A stretch of DNA of 64,000 bases from Theobroma cacao (taxonomy: Eukaryota > Streptophyta > Magnoliopsida > Malvales > Malvaceae). The stretch is from the NCBI RefSeq assembly GCF_000208745.1, contig NC_030853.1, positions 4,536,707-4,600,706 on the forward strand, read 5' to 3'. Below are positions 21,076-31,740 of this stretch, piece after piece. How positions within the stretch are numbered: position 1 is the first letter of the stretch; each line of letters begins with the position of its first letter. The translations under genes and the position numbers were made by a program. Under the pieces are notes generated by a model, which ran no database searches, had not been told where the DNA came from, and was given only the letters and a program-made list of their open reading frames with translations.

Positions 21076-21830
21076 TCTTGCACCATGAAGTGGAATTTTT
21101 CCCTATTCAACACTAAGTTTGTTTCTTTACATTTCTTAAGGACTCTAGTAAGATTAAAAAGACAATAATCAAAAGTATCACCAAAACCTAAAAAATCATC
21201 CATAAATTCCTCAAGACATTGTTTCACCATGTCAGAAAAAATGGTCATCATGCATCTCTAAAATGTAGTAAGGGCATTACAAAGTCTGAATGGCATCTTC
21301 CAAAAAGCAAAAGTTTCATATGGGCATGTGTAAGTGGTCTTTTCTTGATCTTCAGAGGCTTTGGCAATTTGATTATATCTAGAATATCCATCCAATGAGT
21401 AATAAAATTCCTTACCAACTAATCTATCAAGCATTTAATCAATGAATAGTAAAAGAAAGTGATTTTTCCTAGTGGCCTTATTAAGCTTTCAATAATCCAT
21501 GCAAACCCCCAACCAATCATTGTTTTAGTAGGAATAAGCTCATTGTTGGTATTAGCAACTATAGTCATCCCTCCTTTCTTTGGCACACATTCGACTAGAC
21601 TCACCCATGAACTACCTAAAATAGGATACAATATACCTGCATCCAACCACTTAATGATCTCTGTCTTGACCACTTCTTTCATGATAAGATTAAGTCTACA
21701 TTGATGCTCAATGGTGGCTTTATGGTTGTCCATAAGAAGGATCTTGTGCATGCATAAAGATGGACTAATTCCTTTTATGTTTGCAATGGTCCATCTTAGT
21801 GCCTCCTTATACTCCCTGAGCACTCATAAG
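21076..21830 (-). pseudogene. Athila-X reverse transcriptase fragment
   Basis: The RT N-terminus is at 21823-21419: LREYKEALRWTIANIKGISP, SLCMHKILL, then GILYPI, SWVSLVECVPKKGG and NNELIPT, all diagnostic of Athila-like RT. A second piece at 21251-21076 has MMTIFSDM and the catalytic FMDDF box, followed by NLVLNREKFHFMVQ. The two pieces are out of frame, and the segment between them (21252-21418) is degraded. RT stops dead at 21075/21076 where LTR Z begins; RNase H and integrase are absent. Dead copy. Confidence 0.88.
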
Positions 21831-22234
21831 AGCTTATCTTCCTACACATTAGTAAGAGAAGAAAAAATAAGAACAAAAAGAATAGATGAGTCACCAAGAA
21901 AAGCATGCCTCAAATGCATTGGTAATTGCTTGAGTTCCAAGATAGAAGGTTCTTCAATAAAAGGCTTGGTTGGGAAAAAGACTGGAATGTCTAGAGACTC
22001 AAATTAAAAGTTAGTTATAAATGGTGGTGGAACATCTAACAAATTCAAGCATTCAATAAATTCATCATCATCATTTTTAAAAGTCGCAATTAAAAATGCT
22101 TCAAGTGGATCAGTTAGATAATTTTCTTTATACACTTCATTTGTGACACTACTTACCACAATCAGTACAAAGCATTCCTCAAATTCAAAAGGAAACATCA
22201 AAGCTCTAAAAATATTAAATATTACAGCTTGGTC
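21831..22234 (-). pseudogene. Athila-X spacer between protease and RT
   Basis: On the minus strand this is the poorly conserved linker that separates protease and RT in Athila-like Pol. A short open segment (22201-22004) includes an acidic tract and LNLLDVPPPF. No catalytic motif is expected or seen. Confidence 0.55.
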
Positions 22235-22561
22235 TTAAACCCTCAATGTAATTTCACGTTTCTCAACATCAATGAGAACTCTAGCAGTACATAAAAATGG
22301 TCTCCCAAGAATAATTGGAATATCTCTATCTTCCTCCATGTCAAGTACAATAAAGTCTACTAGAAAGATAAACTTATCAACTTTGTTAAGCATATCTTCA
22401 ACAATACCTCTTAGATAGGTAAAAGATCGATCAACAAGTTCTAGGGTCACAATAATAGGCCTGATTTCCCTCAAACCAAGTTTTTGATAAATAGAAAAAC
22501 ACATAAGATTGATACTTGCTCCTAAATCACTTACAACTTCTATAAAGAATAAGAGTGCCAA
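22235..22561 (-). pseudogene. Athila-X protease
   Basis: The minus-strand frame reads VSDLGASINLMCFSIYQKLG, then the KVDKFIFLVDFIVLDMEED block, IPIILGRPFL and a final EITLRV. This is the Athila-type aspartic protease. The active-site triplet is DLG in place of the more usual D-S/T-G, which is common in this group. The frame is open for about 108 codons, but the upstream junction to Gag is shifted near 22530-22561. It would cleave the Gag-Pol polyprotein in an active element; here it is part of a broken frame. Confidence 0.88.
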
Positions 22562-23547
22562 TAGTGCATGGAATGGTGAAACTACTCAAATCCTTGAGCT
22601 TTGTTGGAAACTTATTCTGGATAATAGCACTACATTCCTCAATAAGTGCAACTGTCCTAAACTCATCCAATTTTTTCTTCTTAGTTAGAATGTCTTTCAG
22701 AAAATTAACATAGGTTGGCATTTGTTCCAAAGCGTTAACAGAAGGACTATTAATATAGAGCTTCTTAAATACCTCTAGAAACTTTTAGAATTGTTTATCA
22801 AGCTTTTGTTTCTAAAAACGTAGAGGAAAAAGTGGTGGTGGTGGTGGTGGGTTAAACTTAGCCTCTTTTTCTTGAGCTTGTACATCAGAATTTTCAACCA
22901 CTATTTCTTTTTCAACAGGTTTACCTAGAGAATCTACTTGCTTGCTATTCCCATCTATCTTTTTTCCATTTCTAAGGGTGATTGCCTTACAATGCTCGTC
23001 ACCTTCTCTTCTAGGATTGGCTTTAGTGTCATTTGGTAAGGATCCTTGAGGCTTATTGTTAATGGTATTGGCAAGTTGACCTATTTGTGTCTAAAGATTC
23101 CTTAGTGATGCTACTTGACTATGAATGAGAGAATCAATTTGTTCCATGTAGTACATGAATAACTCTTCCATAGATGGCTTTTTCTCAAGCATATGAGCTC
23201 TATCTTGAGGTTGAAATCTAAGAGCAAAATTTAACTTTATTGCTGATAAAGATCCCTGCTTGTTACTTCATGAAAAGTTAGGGTGATTCCTCCAACTAGA
23301 ATTATAATTGTTGGAATATGGATTGTTTTGATGCTTATTGAAGTTTCCAACAAACTGCACTAATTCAAAATTAACTAGGCAATGATCACTAGAATGTCTT
23401 TCTCCACACAGCTCGCAAGTCATGCATGGTCTCTAAATAGCCTAAACTCCCAAAGTATTGAATTTCTTAGTTAAAGTAGCTACTTGTGCAGTCAAGGCAT
23501 TAATTACATCCAACTCATGAATAATAGCAACTCTCTTAGACACCACT
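22562..23547 (-). pseudogene. Athila-X gag C-terminal part
   Basis: The minus strand reads, from 23547 down: VAIIHELDVINALTAQVA, a Cys/His cluster CELCGERHSSDHC at about 23440-23402, NNPYSNNYNSSWRNHPNFS, a SMEELF/QIDSLIHSQVASLRNL coiled segment, TQIGQLA, a proline run (22826-22849) and EQMPTYVNFLKDILTKK. This is the normal order of the Athila Gag C-terminus leading into protease. The Cys/His cluster is not a canonical CCHC. Several stops and frame changes are present. It is separated from the gag N-terminus by the inserted LTR V. Confidence 0.82.
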
Positions 23548-25005
23548 TGATAACATTATAATAATTTGGCATAGTTCAATAGTAATGCATAGAAATTAAT
23601 ATATTTTATTTAATTATTTTAAATTAGTTATTTTAGATGAGTCAATCTAATCATGGTTAATTTTATACTTAATTTGGTGTTAATATGGTTAAGATAGGTT
23701 GTTATTGATTTATTTGTGCTTTTGTAGGTGTTTGAAAGAAGAATTTAGTAAAAGAAGTAGAGAAATTTCGAGGTGCAGACTTCCAATGCATATATTTTGG
23801 TATTTTGGCTATAACTTTCTCTACAGAGCTTCAAATGAAGCAAATATTTCACCATTGAAAAGAGAAGAGATAAAGCTACAACTTTCATGTTGATCACTTC
23901 ACCCAGTTCGGCCTGGAAAGTAGTCAAAAATCTTGTCGAAGTTGACATACTGTAGCAGTCCTAAGGCAATTACGATTTCTATTAATTAATTGGGCAAGGC
24001 TGCGACTTACATAGTTTGGTGAGGAAATCCTAACTAAAATTGACTTCCTTCTTCACCCAACTTGGCCTAACTTCAAAGCTTATAAAAACAACCTTTCAGA
24101 GGACTTGAAGGGGAAGGAAGAAACACTTGATTAACAGTTGAGAGTCAAGCCATAGAGTCATTGAAGCTAAGAAGAATTTGCAGAATTCAAGGAGATTTGG
24201 AGATCAAGAATACAATTCTTGAGTTTTTATATATTTTCTTTTATTCTCTTATTTTCTTGGTTTTGCTTTTAATGTTTAAACTTGATGGGGAACTAAATTT
24301 TTAATCTAAGATTATGATTGAACTCAATATATAGTCTGAATTATTTATCTCTCTTTTATTTATATTTGATAGATTTAAGTTGTTTATTTTATTCTGTTCT
24401 TAATGCTTTTAATTGCCTAATCACCAATTAGATTGAATTGGAAACCTAGGTTAAACCTTGATGAAGGAGATTTAGGTAGACCTTGAATAAAATAGCGTAT
24501 GATTGAATACACTTAGTTGATTAGGTGGTTTGATTTGCATATAGGGTAGACATACACTTATAAGCCATACGTAGCCAAAATTAGAGCACAAACTTAATGA
24601 ATCTTTATTCAATATAATTTGCATAGACATATAGTAAATTAATTGAGAGAGGTATTTTTATTAAAAACTCTACAAAGACTTGTAAATAATTTAGGACTCT
24701 AGGTTAGCAACTTAATCTATTAAACTGAGTTAAGAGGGAGAGATAATAATCAGATGAAGTATTGAGGGATATCATAATCTTAGGTCTGATAGTCATTCAC
24801 ATTTAATAAAGTAAATTTGCTAATAGATTTTAGATTAAGTTTTAGGTTTTGTTATTAGTTTATTAATTTAAATTGTTCTTTTTAATTTTAACTGTTTAGA
24901 TAAAATTAAGGTGTGTTAATTTTAGTAGTTAACAGTAAAGATTAATTCAATTCTCTGTGGGATCAACACTCTACTCATCTATATATTATCTTTGTGATAC
25001 GTACG
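23548..25005 (+). mobile_element. LTR V, plus-strand Athila-like LTR inside Athila-X gag
   Basis: Starts TGATAACATTATAATAATTT and shares its layout with V2 at 41856-43275: GGTGTT, CTTTTGTAGG, antisense module copy D, palindrome words, a TATA-like CTTATAAAAAC near 24078-24088, and an end with CTCTGTGGGATCAACACTCT. Gag sequence of X flanks it on both sides, so it is an insertion without interior, that is a solo LTR. The right edge (about 25005) is uncertain and no clear duplication was found; CCACT precedes it. Length about 1.46 kb matches LTR X and V2. Confidence 0.7.
23808..23930 (-). repeat. Shared LTR module, copy D (antisense to LTR V)
   Basis: On the minus strand: GCCGAACTGGGTGAAGTGAT, CAACATGAAAGTTGTAGC, TTTTCAATGGTG, GAAGCTCTGTAGAGAAAGTT and ATAGCC. 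The middle block is more diverged than in A-C. A short palindrome-rich segment lies at 23935-24010, in the same relative place as the other cassettes. Confidence 0.85.
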
Positions 25006-25800
25006 ACATTTTCTCTCGTATGGCCATTAATAATCTTTGGGATATCATAACCGCTCTCTCGTATGGCCATTAATAATTATTAGAAGCCATTTTCTCCAAC
25101 AAATCATATGCCTATCAATAGATTTTCCTATCAATGCTCCACTTGCTACTGCATCAATAGTGTTTCTAATTAGACCTAACAAATCATTATAAAAGGTTGT
25201 ACTTGTAGCCATTTAGGTAACCCATAATGAGGACACCTTCTAAGCAAATCCTTGTATCTTTCCCCACTCTCATACAATGATTCTTATTCAAACTGCATAA
25301 ATGATGTGATACAGTTTCGCATCTTTGCTATCTTAGCTGGCAGAAAGAATTTAGCTAAAAACTTCTAAGCTAAATCATTCCAAGTACTAATGGAACTAAG
25401 AGAAAGTGAATTTAACCAATTCTTTGCCTTTTCATTCAATGAAAAAGGAAAGAGTCTCAATCTAATAGCATCACCAGTGAATCTCCAAAAAATTCATAAT
25501 ATGAGCATTTGGATTAACATTGGGTAGTCCTCCAAATTGTACTAAAGTCAGAATCATCTAAATAATTATTGGTTTGATCCCAAAGCTATTAGCTTCTATG
25601 ATAGGTCTTCGGATGCTAGAGTGAAGACATTTGACAAGATGAACAACATATTCCCTCAAAGACTCGTTCTCTTTTCGTCGTTTTTTAGCCATTGTTTCAA
25701 TGTGAGTTAAAGTTTGTGAATTTTCTCTCTTACATCTTTGAAAAGTCTTTTTGATTTCTGAATCAAAAGGAACAATCTCTAGACTTCTCACTCTTCACAT
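25006..25800 (-). pseudogene. Athila-X gag N-terminal part
   Basis: The minus strand from 25791 reads RSLEIVPFDSEIKKTFQR, then LREYVVHLVKCLHSSIRRPI and FGGLPNVNPNAHIMNFLEI, in parallel with Athila-Y (FQRLLR, FGGLPN, NAHIANFLEI). Lower down are remnants of the Gag core, and then TIDAVASGALIGKSID at about 25165-25100, leading to the asparagine/tyrosine tract near 25080. Stops and frame changes are frequent. A 22-bp direct repeat (25013-25034 and 25056-25077) lies at its broken end. Confidence 0.8.
25013..25077. repeat. 22-bp direct repeat at the LTR V/gag junction
   Basis: CTCTCGTATGGCCATTAATA followed by AT occurs at 25013-25034 and again at 25056-25077, a 43-bp period. It lies in gag sequence a few bases right of the LTR V edge. 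It could be a small tandem duplication or a trace of repair at the insertion. Confidence 0.85.
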
Positions 25801-25910
25801 ACAATAACCGAAAGTACATAAAAATAAAGAAAAACAAAGTTTGATTTAAAACTAAGATTGTTTGGTATTAATATTAACAAAGAGTAGATTAACAAAGAGT
25901 AGGAAAACAA

Positions 25911-25929
25911 TTCCCAAGCAACGATACCA
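25911..25929 (-). other. Athila-X primer-binding site, decayed tRNA-Asp type
   Basis: The minus strand reads TGGTATCGTTGCTTGGGAA five bases after the LTR end. Compared with the tRNA-Asp site TGGCGCCGTTGCCGGGGA it has mainly transitions, fewer than in Y and at partly different positions. Confidence 0.7.
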
Positions 25930-26954
25930 AAAATTGTCAGATTTACCATGCAAGTGTATGTATCGTTAACAAGTAATATAATGGCAAATAGAGTGTTAAA
26001 TCCCATCGAGAATCGTACCAACTTTTTCTAAGTGCTAAAATTATCACAACATAATCTTATTCAAATAACCAAAATAAAGTGATTAACTAAAAGCAAAACT
26101 AAAACTAAACAATAGCTAAACTGAATCTAAAAGCTGACAGCAAATCTTAACAAGAAAAATTAATCAATAAACAAGGCTAAGATGACAATATACCTCAACA
26201 CTTCATCTGAATTGTGTCTCTCTCTTTTGACTTACTAAATGGATTAAGTTACTAACCTAAAGTTCTCTAATTATTTGTAAGTCTCTTCTGATGCTCTTAT
26301 AAAAATATTTATCTTAACCAATTCTCTATATTTCTATGAGAATTGAATTAAAAACAAAATCATTAAGCTCAAGCTTTAATCTTGGCTACATAAGATATAT
26401 AGATATAATTCTATCCTATATGTAAATCAAAGTAACCAATCAATTAAGTGAATTTGAACTTATGCTATTCCATCCATGGCCTACATTAAACTCCTTTTTC
26501 AAAGTTGCATTTAGGTTTCTAGATCAATCTAATTGGTAATCAAGCAATCAAAAACATTAAACACAATGTTGGAATAAATAACTCGTATTCCATTCATTCA
26601 TAAGCAAGAGAGAAATTAAAAATTCAAACTACGTGTTGAGTACAATTGCAATCCTCGATAAAGAAATTTAGTTCGTGATGAATAATAAAAACATAATCCA
26701 AAGAAGTTTAACCATCAATACAAATCAAGAAAAGTCTAAGAAAAACAAAGTAGAAAAGAAAATTAAAGCTTGTCAAGTCTTTGATCTTCATCCTTCCAAA
26801 GTTTTTCTTCGTTTTCTTAAGTGCTTGATGGCTACTTTTTCTTCAGAAAGACCTAACTTAAACATGTCTTTCAATTACTCTAAAAGTGCATCTAAATAAG
26901 CTTTAAAATCTTACTAAAAATCAACTTCTAGAATTTATACTTGAGAAAGAAGTC

Positions 26955-27130
26955 ATGTCGGTGCCGCAACCGTGATGCCAAACTTTCTGTATATTTTTTG
27001 CATTTCTTCTTTCTGGCACCATGGCCTCACTTCTTCTAGCGCCGCGATGCCAACTTTTCTATTTTGTGGCCATGCTTTACTTTCTTCACAGCATCGTGGT
27101 GCTTATTCTTTTACGATCACGGCACCCAAC
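26955..27130. repeat. Palindrome cassette of LTR X (GGTGCCGCGATGCC-type words)
   Basis: Words TCGGTGCCGCAACCGTGATG, TGGCACCATGGCC, AGCGCCGCGATGCC, TGTGGCCATGC, AGCATCGTGGTGC and ACGATCACGGCACC recur within about 175 bp. The segment is much more GC- and CpG-rich than its surroundings. Both orientations of one core are present. Confidence 0.75.
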
Positions 27131-27359
27131 ATTCTATGTTGAATCCGAACTTCAGTTTTAGCTCTGATTCAATCTTGTTTGTTGAAGCACCTTCAAAGGC
27201 AATGAAAACACATTACTATTCTTAATAAAAGAAACCTAATCAACTAAAATCAACCTACCTATGCACTTAAAATGAAACTTAAAATAAACTACTTAAAAGA
27301 GACAAATTCAAATCAAAACTCAAAGACTTAGCCAATTTTAATGCTCAAAAAGTGAAAAA

Positions 27360-27382
27360 ATAACTCTATAACATAGAGTTAT
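27360..27382. repeat. LTR-tip hairpin of Athila-X
   Basis: ATAACTCTAT-AAC-ATAGAGTTAT: two perfect 10-bp arms around a 3-base loop, just inside the LTR end. The same arms with other loops occur at 41858-41880 (TAT) and 21051-21073 (ATA, one arm mismatch). Confidence 0.9.
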
Positions 27383-27384
27383 CA

Positions 27385-27959
27385 GATAGTTGATTCAAAC
27401 TTCTTGTAATATCAAGAGGGAGGACATAGGCATCGAAAGGTCAAAATTTATAAAAATTATGGCTGAGTTTTTTCTATCTTTTCCCTATACATTACATGCT
27501 ACATATCTTGTTCATTTACTTTTATATTGATTGTTCTTCAAGTTTTGTGCTTAAAGTTTTAATCTTTAACCTTATTTCAACGAAAGGTGAAAACTTCATA
27601 TCATAACCAATTCACCCCCTCTTAGCTATTATATCTCCAGTTTCTTTTTCTAAGACCACCTTATTGAGAAAAGGAATGAGGCGATGATTCCATTCCAATG
27701 TTATCATGAGATAGTAAAGGATCTTCCATTACCATCTCTTAAAGAGATAAAGTAGTGAGGCAGTGATTCCATTTCTCCATTTGCACACACTCATGCCGAT
27801 CAAGAGTTATACCATAAGGCCCATGGTTGACGAGGGTTATTCCATCACAAATGTTATTTGATGAATTTTAATGATGTGGTTTATTTTAATTAATGGATAT
27901 GATGCGTATTCTTTGTATTGGTATGATTCATGAAATGTTGGGACAAGGTTCCATAGTCT
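27385..27959. other. Unassigned, copia LTR-end-like sequence, no gene
   Basis: No open frame is recognisable. At about 27615-27635 the sequence AACCAATTCACCCCCTCTTA resembles the LTR 3' end of SIRE/Maximus-type copia elements, but no complete LTR could be delimited. The rest looks like generic degraded retroelement DNA. Confidence 0.35.
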
Positions 27960-27964
27960 ATTAT

Positions 27965-30730
27965 TGTCACGACTCGGAACTCCCATTAAGCCTGTGACAA
28001 CTGCCGCGAAGCTTTGACAGACATTCTTCACCCCGAATGTTGATCGAAACCTCGCAAGGCTCTCGTATCAGCTTTCGCACTTTCCTGATGAGCAATAGTT
28101 ATCAAATATCGTAATTCGAAGGATTACGAGTCATTTCCAAATCAAAACAATAAAATATTTTTTTTTTGGCTCACAGGGGCATTTTCGTCATTTTTCTTCG
28201 AAAATACTGAAACCTACCAAAAACATGGTGTAAAAGCTAAATATGTTCATACATATTTTAAATCAGATAACTGAAGTATAAAATTTCTTTTACAGTGACA
28301 CGTGGGCCTCCAACTAACCAATAAGGTGCGAGTCTGTGAACCTACAATTTTGTCGATACAAGGCTAACTAAAGTCCTTGATGCAATCGGCTATCTACCGG
28401 CTATCCCGAGTCTGAAATGTGGGGAAAGGAGGGTGGTGAGATTATAAAATCTCAGTGAGTAAATATACACCATCTAAACTATCTAAAGGCGAGTAAATGG
28501 AGACGAATTAAAATATTCTTTTCCAATATATGTTTCATAACATGAATATTCAGTTTACTCAATTAATCAACATGGCTTATATATCTCACAAAACTTGGCT
28601 CCTGCCAAAATCATTCTCNNNNNNNNNNNNNNNNNNNNNNNNNNNNNNNNNNNNNNNNNNNNNNNNNNNNNNNNNNNNNNNNNNNNNNNNNNNNNNNNNN
28701 NNNNNNNNNNNNNNNNNNNNNNNNNNNNNNNNNNNNNNNNNNNNNNNNNNNNNNNNNNNNNNNNNNNNNNNNNNNNNNNNNNNNNNNNNNNNNNNNNNNN
28801 NNNNNNNNNNNNNNNNNNNNNNNNNNNNNNNNNNNNNNNNNNNNNNNNNNNNNNNNNNNNNNNNNNNNNNNNNNNNNNNNNNNNNNNNNNNNNNNNNNNN
28901 NNNNNNNNNNNNNNNNNNNNNNNNNNNNNNNNNCATGACATGGCAAATTTATCGCAACCTAACCTCTCAAGGCTGAATACACAATACAAATAATTCTAAC
29001 ACTAAAAATCAGTTTAGCCATTCATGCTCATTTATTGTCATAAGCCATTTAATTTAAAACCATAACACAAGCAGGGAGTCTCCAATTACTCTATTTTCAA
29101 AACCAGTATTCAATTTTCTAGAAAATTTATAAAATCATTTTATAAAATCACAATTTCTCCTAAAACATAGCAATTTACCATTTAAAACCATTTTTCATAA
29201 AATCAAACAATTGTATAAAACTACTCTAGATAATTAAGACGATAATAAGTTTACTCGCAGTTCTAGGAGTCGAGGTACTCCTAATCCCAGTCTCCAAGCA
29301 TAATCTCTGTACTTTTACTAGTGTAATTTACTCACCACCTATCTACAATGTACAATACATAATTCACCACATTAATGCTTGACCATTATAAAATCAATTC
29401 AAGCTCGGTGTATATGCATGATATGATATGTAACTTATCCGACTACCGCTTAAATGCGATGCTGACCTAATTTGGCCTATTACCAGATTAAATGACAATT
29501 GTGTTCGATTTGGCTCCAAATTGCTCCATTTCATTTTTAATATTTCAATTCACTAAATACAATTCTAATAATCTAAAATTCATCCTAACAACCCTCACAA
29601 TTATTCTTGAAAATTTCGGCCATTGTGGTGCACTATCACTAAAAATTTTCCCATTCCATTTTCTCACCATAAATCATCATTTTATCAATTTTTCAACCAA
29701 TTCACTTGATCACAAAATCAATTCATTACTTCTACACTTCACATAGGGTTCAACCATTGAAGGTTCATGGGGAAAATGGATTCTTTTCTTGTTGTTTTGT
29801 TTCTAAACATGCTTAACTAACTAAAAACACTAACATATCTTAAAATCAATTCAATCCAACATCTTTCTCTCTCCTTACCCATCTTGACCAGCCATGAATT
29901 CATCATAAAAACATGTAATTTAAGTATGGAAAATAAGGAAAAATGCTTAAGGAAAATAGATTTCAAGCTTAAGTTGAAAAATCCCACCTTTTTCACTTGT
30001 TTTTCTTGATTTTCCACACTTTTTCTCTTGAAATTCTTCACCTAGGGTTTGTTCTTCCTTTCTTTCCCTCTTTTGCTTGCTTGGCCAAATATTTGGAGAG
30101 ATAATGGGCTGATTTATGCTGATTTTTAAGTTAAACAATAAAATATCCTAAGCTTGACACATGGCATGTTTCCATTAGTCCATTTTTAAAACTTTAAAAA
30201 TTTTAAACCTTTTATCTTCACCACATGATTAGTCAAAGGTCAAAATGAGGATAAGGGAAGACCATGTGCTGGACAAATGTCCTAGTGGTGAAAAATTACT
30301 GTTTTGCCCCTAGGGTGGCAAAATTACCATTTTACCCCTCTGCTTCAAATTATATCGAAAATTAAAATTTTTCACTTCTAAACCTTAAATCATACTCCAA
30401 TAAGTCAAATGCAGATAAAAAATCTTTTTTAAAATTCTCATTTTGTCCCTAGGTGGCCAATGACCATTTTGCCCCTAGATAGTGAAAATTTCGGTTTGAC
30501 TCCAAATTGATCCTCGAACTCTGAATTACCATTTTGAGTTATCCCTGGACTGTGAAACTCTTAATTTCACCTTAAAATTCCTATTTGAACTAATTCGAGG
30601 CTTAATCGACTTAATGATACCATTAGGGGCAATATCGTCTTTTAACGATTTCTCAAACTTCCTAAATATGCAACCATTCTATTGAGCATGTAAATGACAT
30701 CGTAATTATTTTATAGAACAGGGTTTGACA
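27965..30730 (-). mobile_element. Solo LTR with target-site duplication ATTAT (2766 bp incl. gap)
   Basis: The left edge is TGTCACGACTCGG and the right edge ...CAGGGTTTGACA, giving the inverted repeat TGTCA/TGACA. Five-base duplications ATTAT flank it exactly at 27960-27964 and 30731-30735. Inside, the plus strand has the marks of a reversed gypsy LTR: GGTGGTGAG...CTCAGTGAGTAAAT near 28432-28463, and FACTOR-like pyrimidine tracts. No coding sequence is visible, so it is a solo LTR. Orientation is inferred from these marks. It holds a 315-base assembly gap. Confidence 0.85.
28619..28933. other. Assembly gap (315 N)
   Basis: An unbroken run of N. Reading frames spanning it are artefacts. It lies wholly inside the solo LTR 27965-30730. 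Confidence 0.99.
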
Positions 30731-30735
30731 ATTAT

Positions 30736-31740
30736 GAAAGTAGGAGGTAAAGTTGATGTATGAGATTTGGAATCGTATAGTTTGAATTTTTTTACTTTCA
30801 GGTACATGGTTGATGAGCCCTAAAAGATAAGTCTCGCTTCCATGATATGAGATGATTAATGCATAAGCTAGCCCTTTTTGTATGTGTTTCAAATGGTTTA
30901 CTCTCAATTGGTTTTTAAAGGATAATGAGACTTCAAATTGTACGAAAATAGATTTTGATGGTTAATAAACATGATTCTCAATGGTATGAAAGTTTGGTAC
31001 ATATTTCAAAAGATTTACGAAACTTTTTGAAAGCATGATTATTCTCTTACAAGTTCCTTATACATGTTTGAAATATAATATGTGCATGGTTATATAAATG
31101 CTTATTTGTGCAAAAGCTTTAACCCCTTGAGTTGTCCCTTTCTCGTATCCACTCATGGAGTCTTTGTGACTCACACTTTCGTCTTCCTCATTTTTGTTGT
31201 AGATCAGTTATAGTTGTTGAGCACCCATGTCATGGAAACGTGATTCGTTCTTCCTTTGGTAGGTGACATAGTAGCCTCTTGAAGCTTAGGGAGTCGAGTC
31301 ATGTTTCGCTTGATGAGTCAGTCGTTATGTTTCTATTTATGATTACTTGATGGTGTTTGATATGTTAAGCCATTGAATGGCAAGATATTTTTACGATGTT
31401 ATATGAATATCATGAATGTTGGCTTGGGGGCCTATAGGAGCACTTGGGGTGCATTTTCAAAATTTAAATGTATTGTACAGAGTACAAATATTATGAATGA
31501 AAACATTCACACAGTTTATGTTGAGAAGTCCATAATTGTGTGTATCGCCTATGTATGGATGTTTATGATTGTGATGACTAATGTTTATGCATATGTGATG
31601 ATGATGAATGGCAAACGAGCCAAATAAGATTGAATGATGACAGAAGGCTTACTAGGATCTAGTGCGCTATGCCCACTTAAGTTTTAGTGCCGCTCGTGAT
31701 CCTTCCAAAAAATGAGATATGACCATTTTTGTACATAAAT
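30736..31740 (+). other. Possible plus-strand gypsy LTR remnant
   Basis: Shows marks shared with the 3' parts of gypsy LTRs in this window: CACTCATGGAGTCTTTGTGA near 31150, TAGATCAGTTATAG, CTTTGGTAGGTGAC, and a terminal section GTGCGCTATGCCCACTTAAG near 31660-31680 comparable to the Gypsy-A LTR end. No terminal dinucleotides or partner could be fixed. No protein gene is seen. Confidence 0.45.

Larger units (their letters stand above)
25935..27384 (-). mobile_element. Athila-X 5' LTR (1450 bp)
   Basis: On the minus strand it starts TGATAACTCTATGTTATAG (27384) and ends ...GTAAATCTGACA (25935), then the primer-binding site and gag. The first 23 bases after TG form a perfect hairpin (27360-27382). 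A palindrome cassette lies at 26955-27130; a full shared module is not recognisable here. The 3' LTR of X is not in the window unless LTR Z belongs to it. Confidence 0.85.

Noticed and set aside
28530..28993. Long open frames of 111-148 codons on both strands across the N run
   Set aside because: They consist almost entirely of unknown codons in the assembly gap 28619-28933 and have no sequence support.
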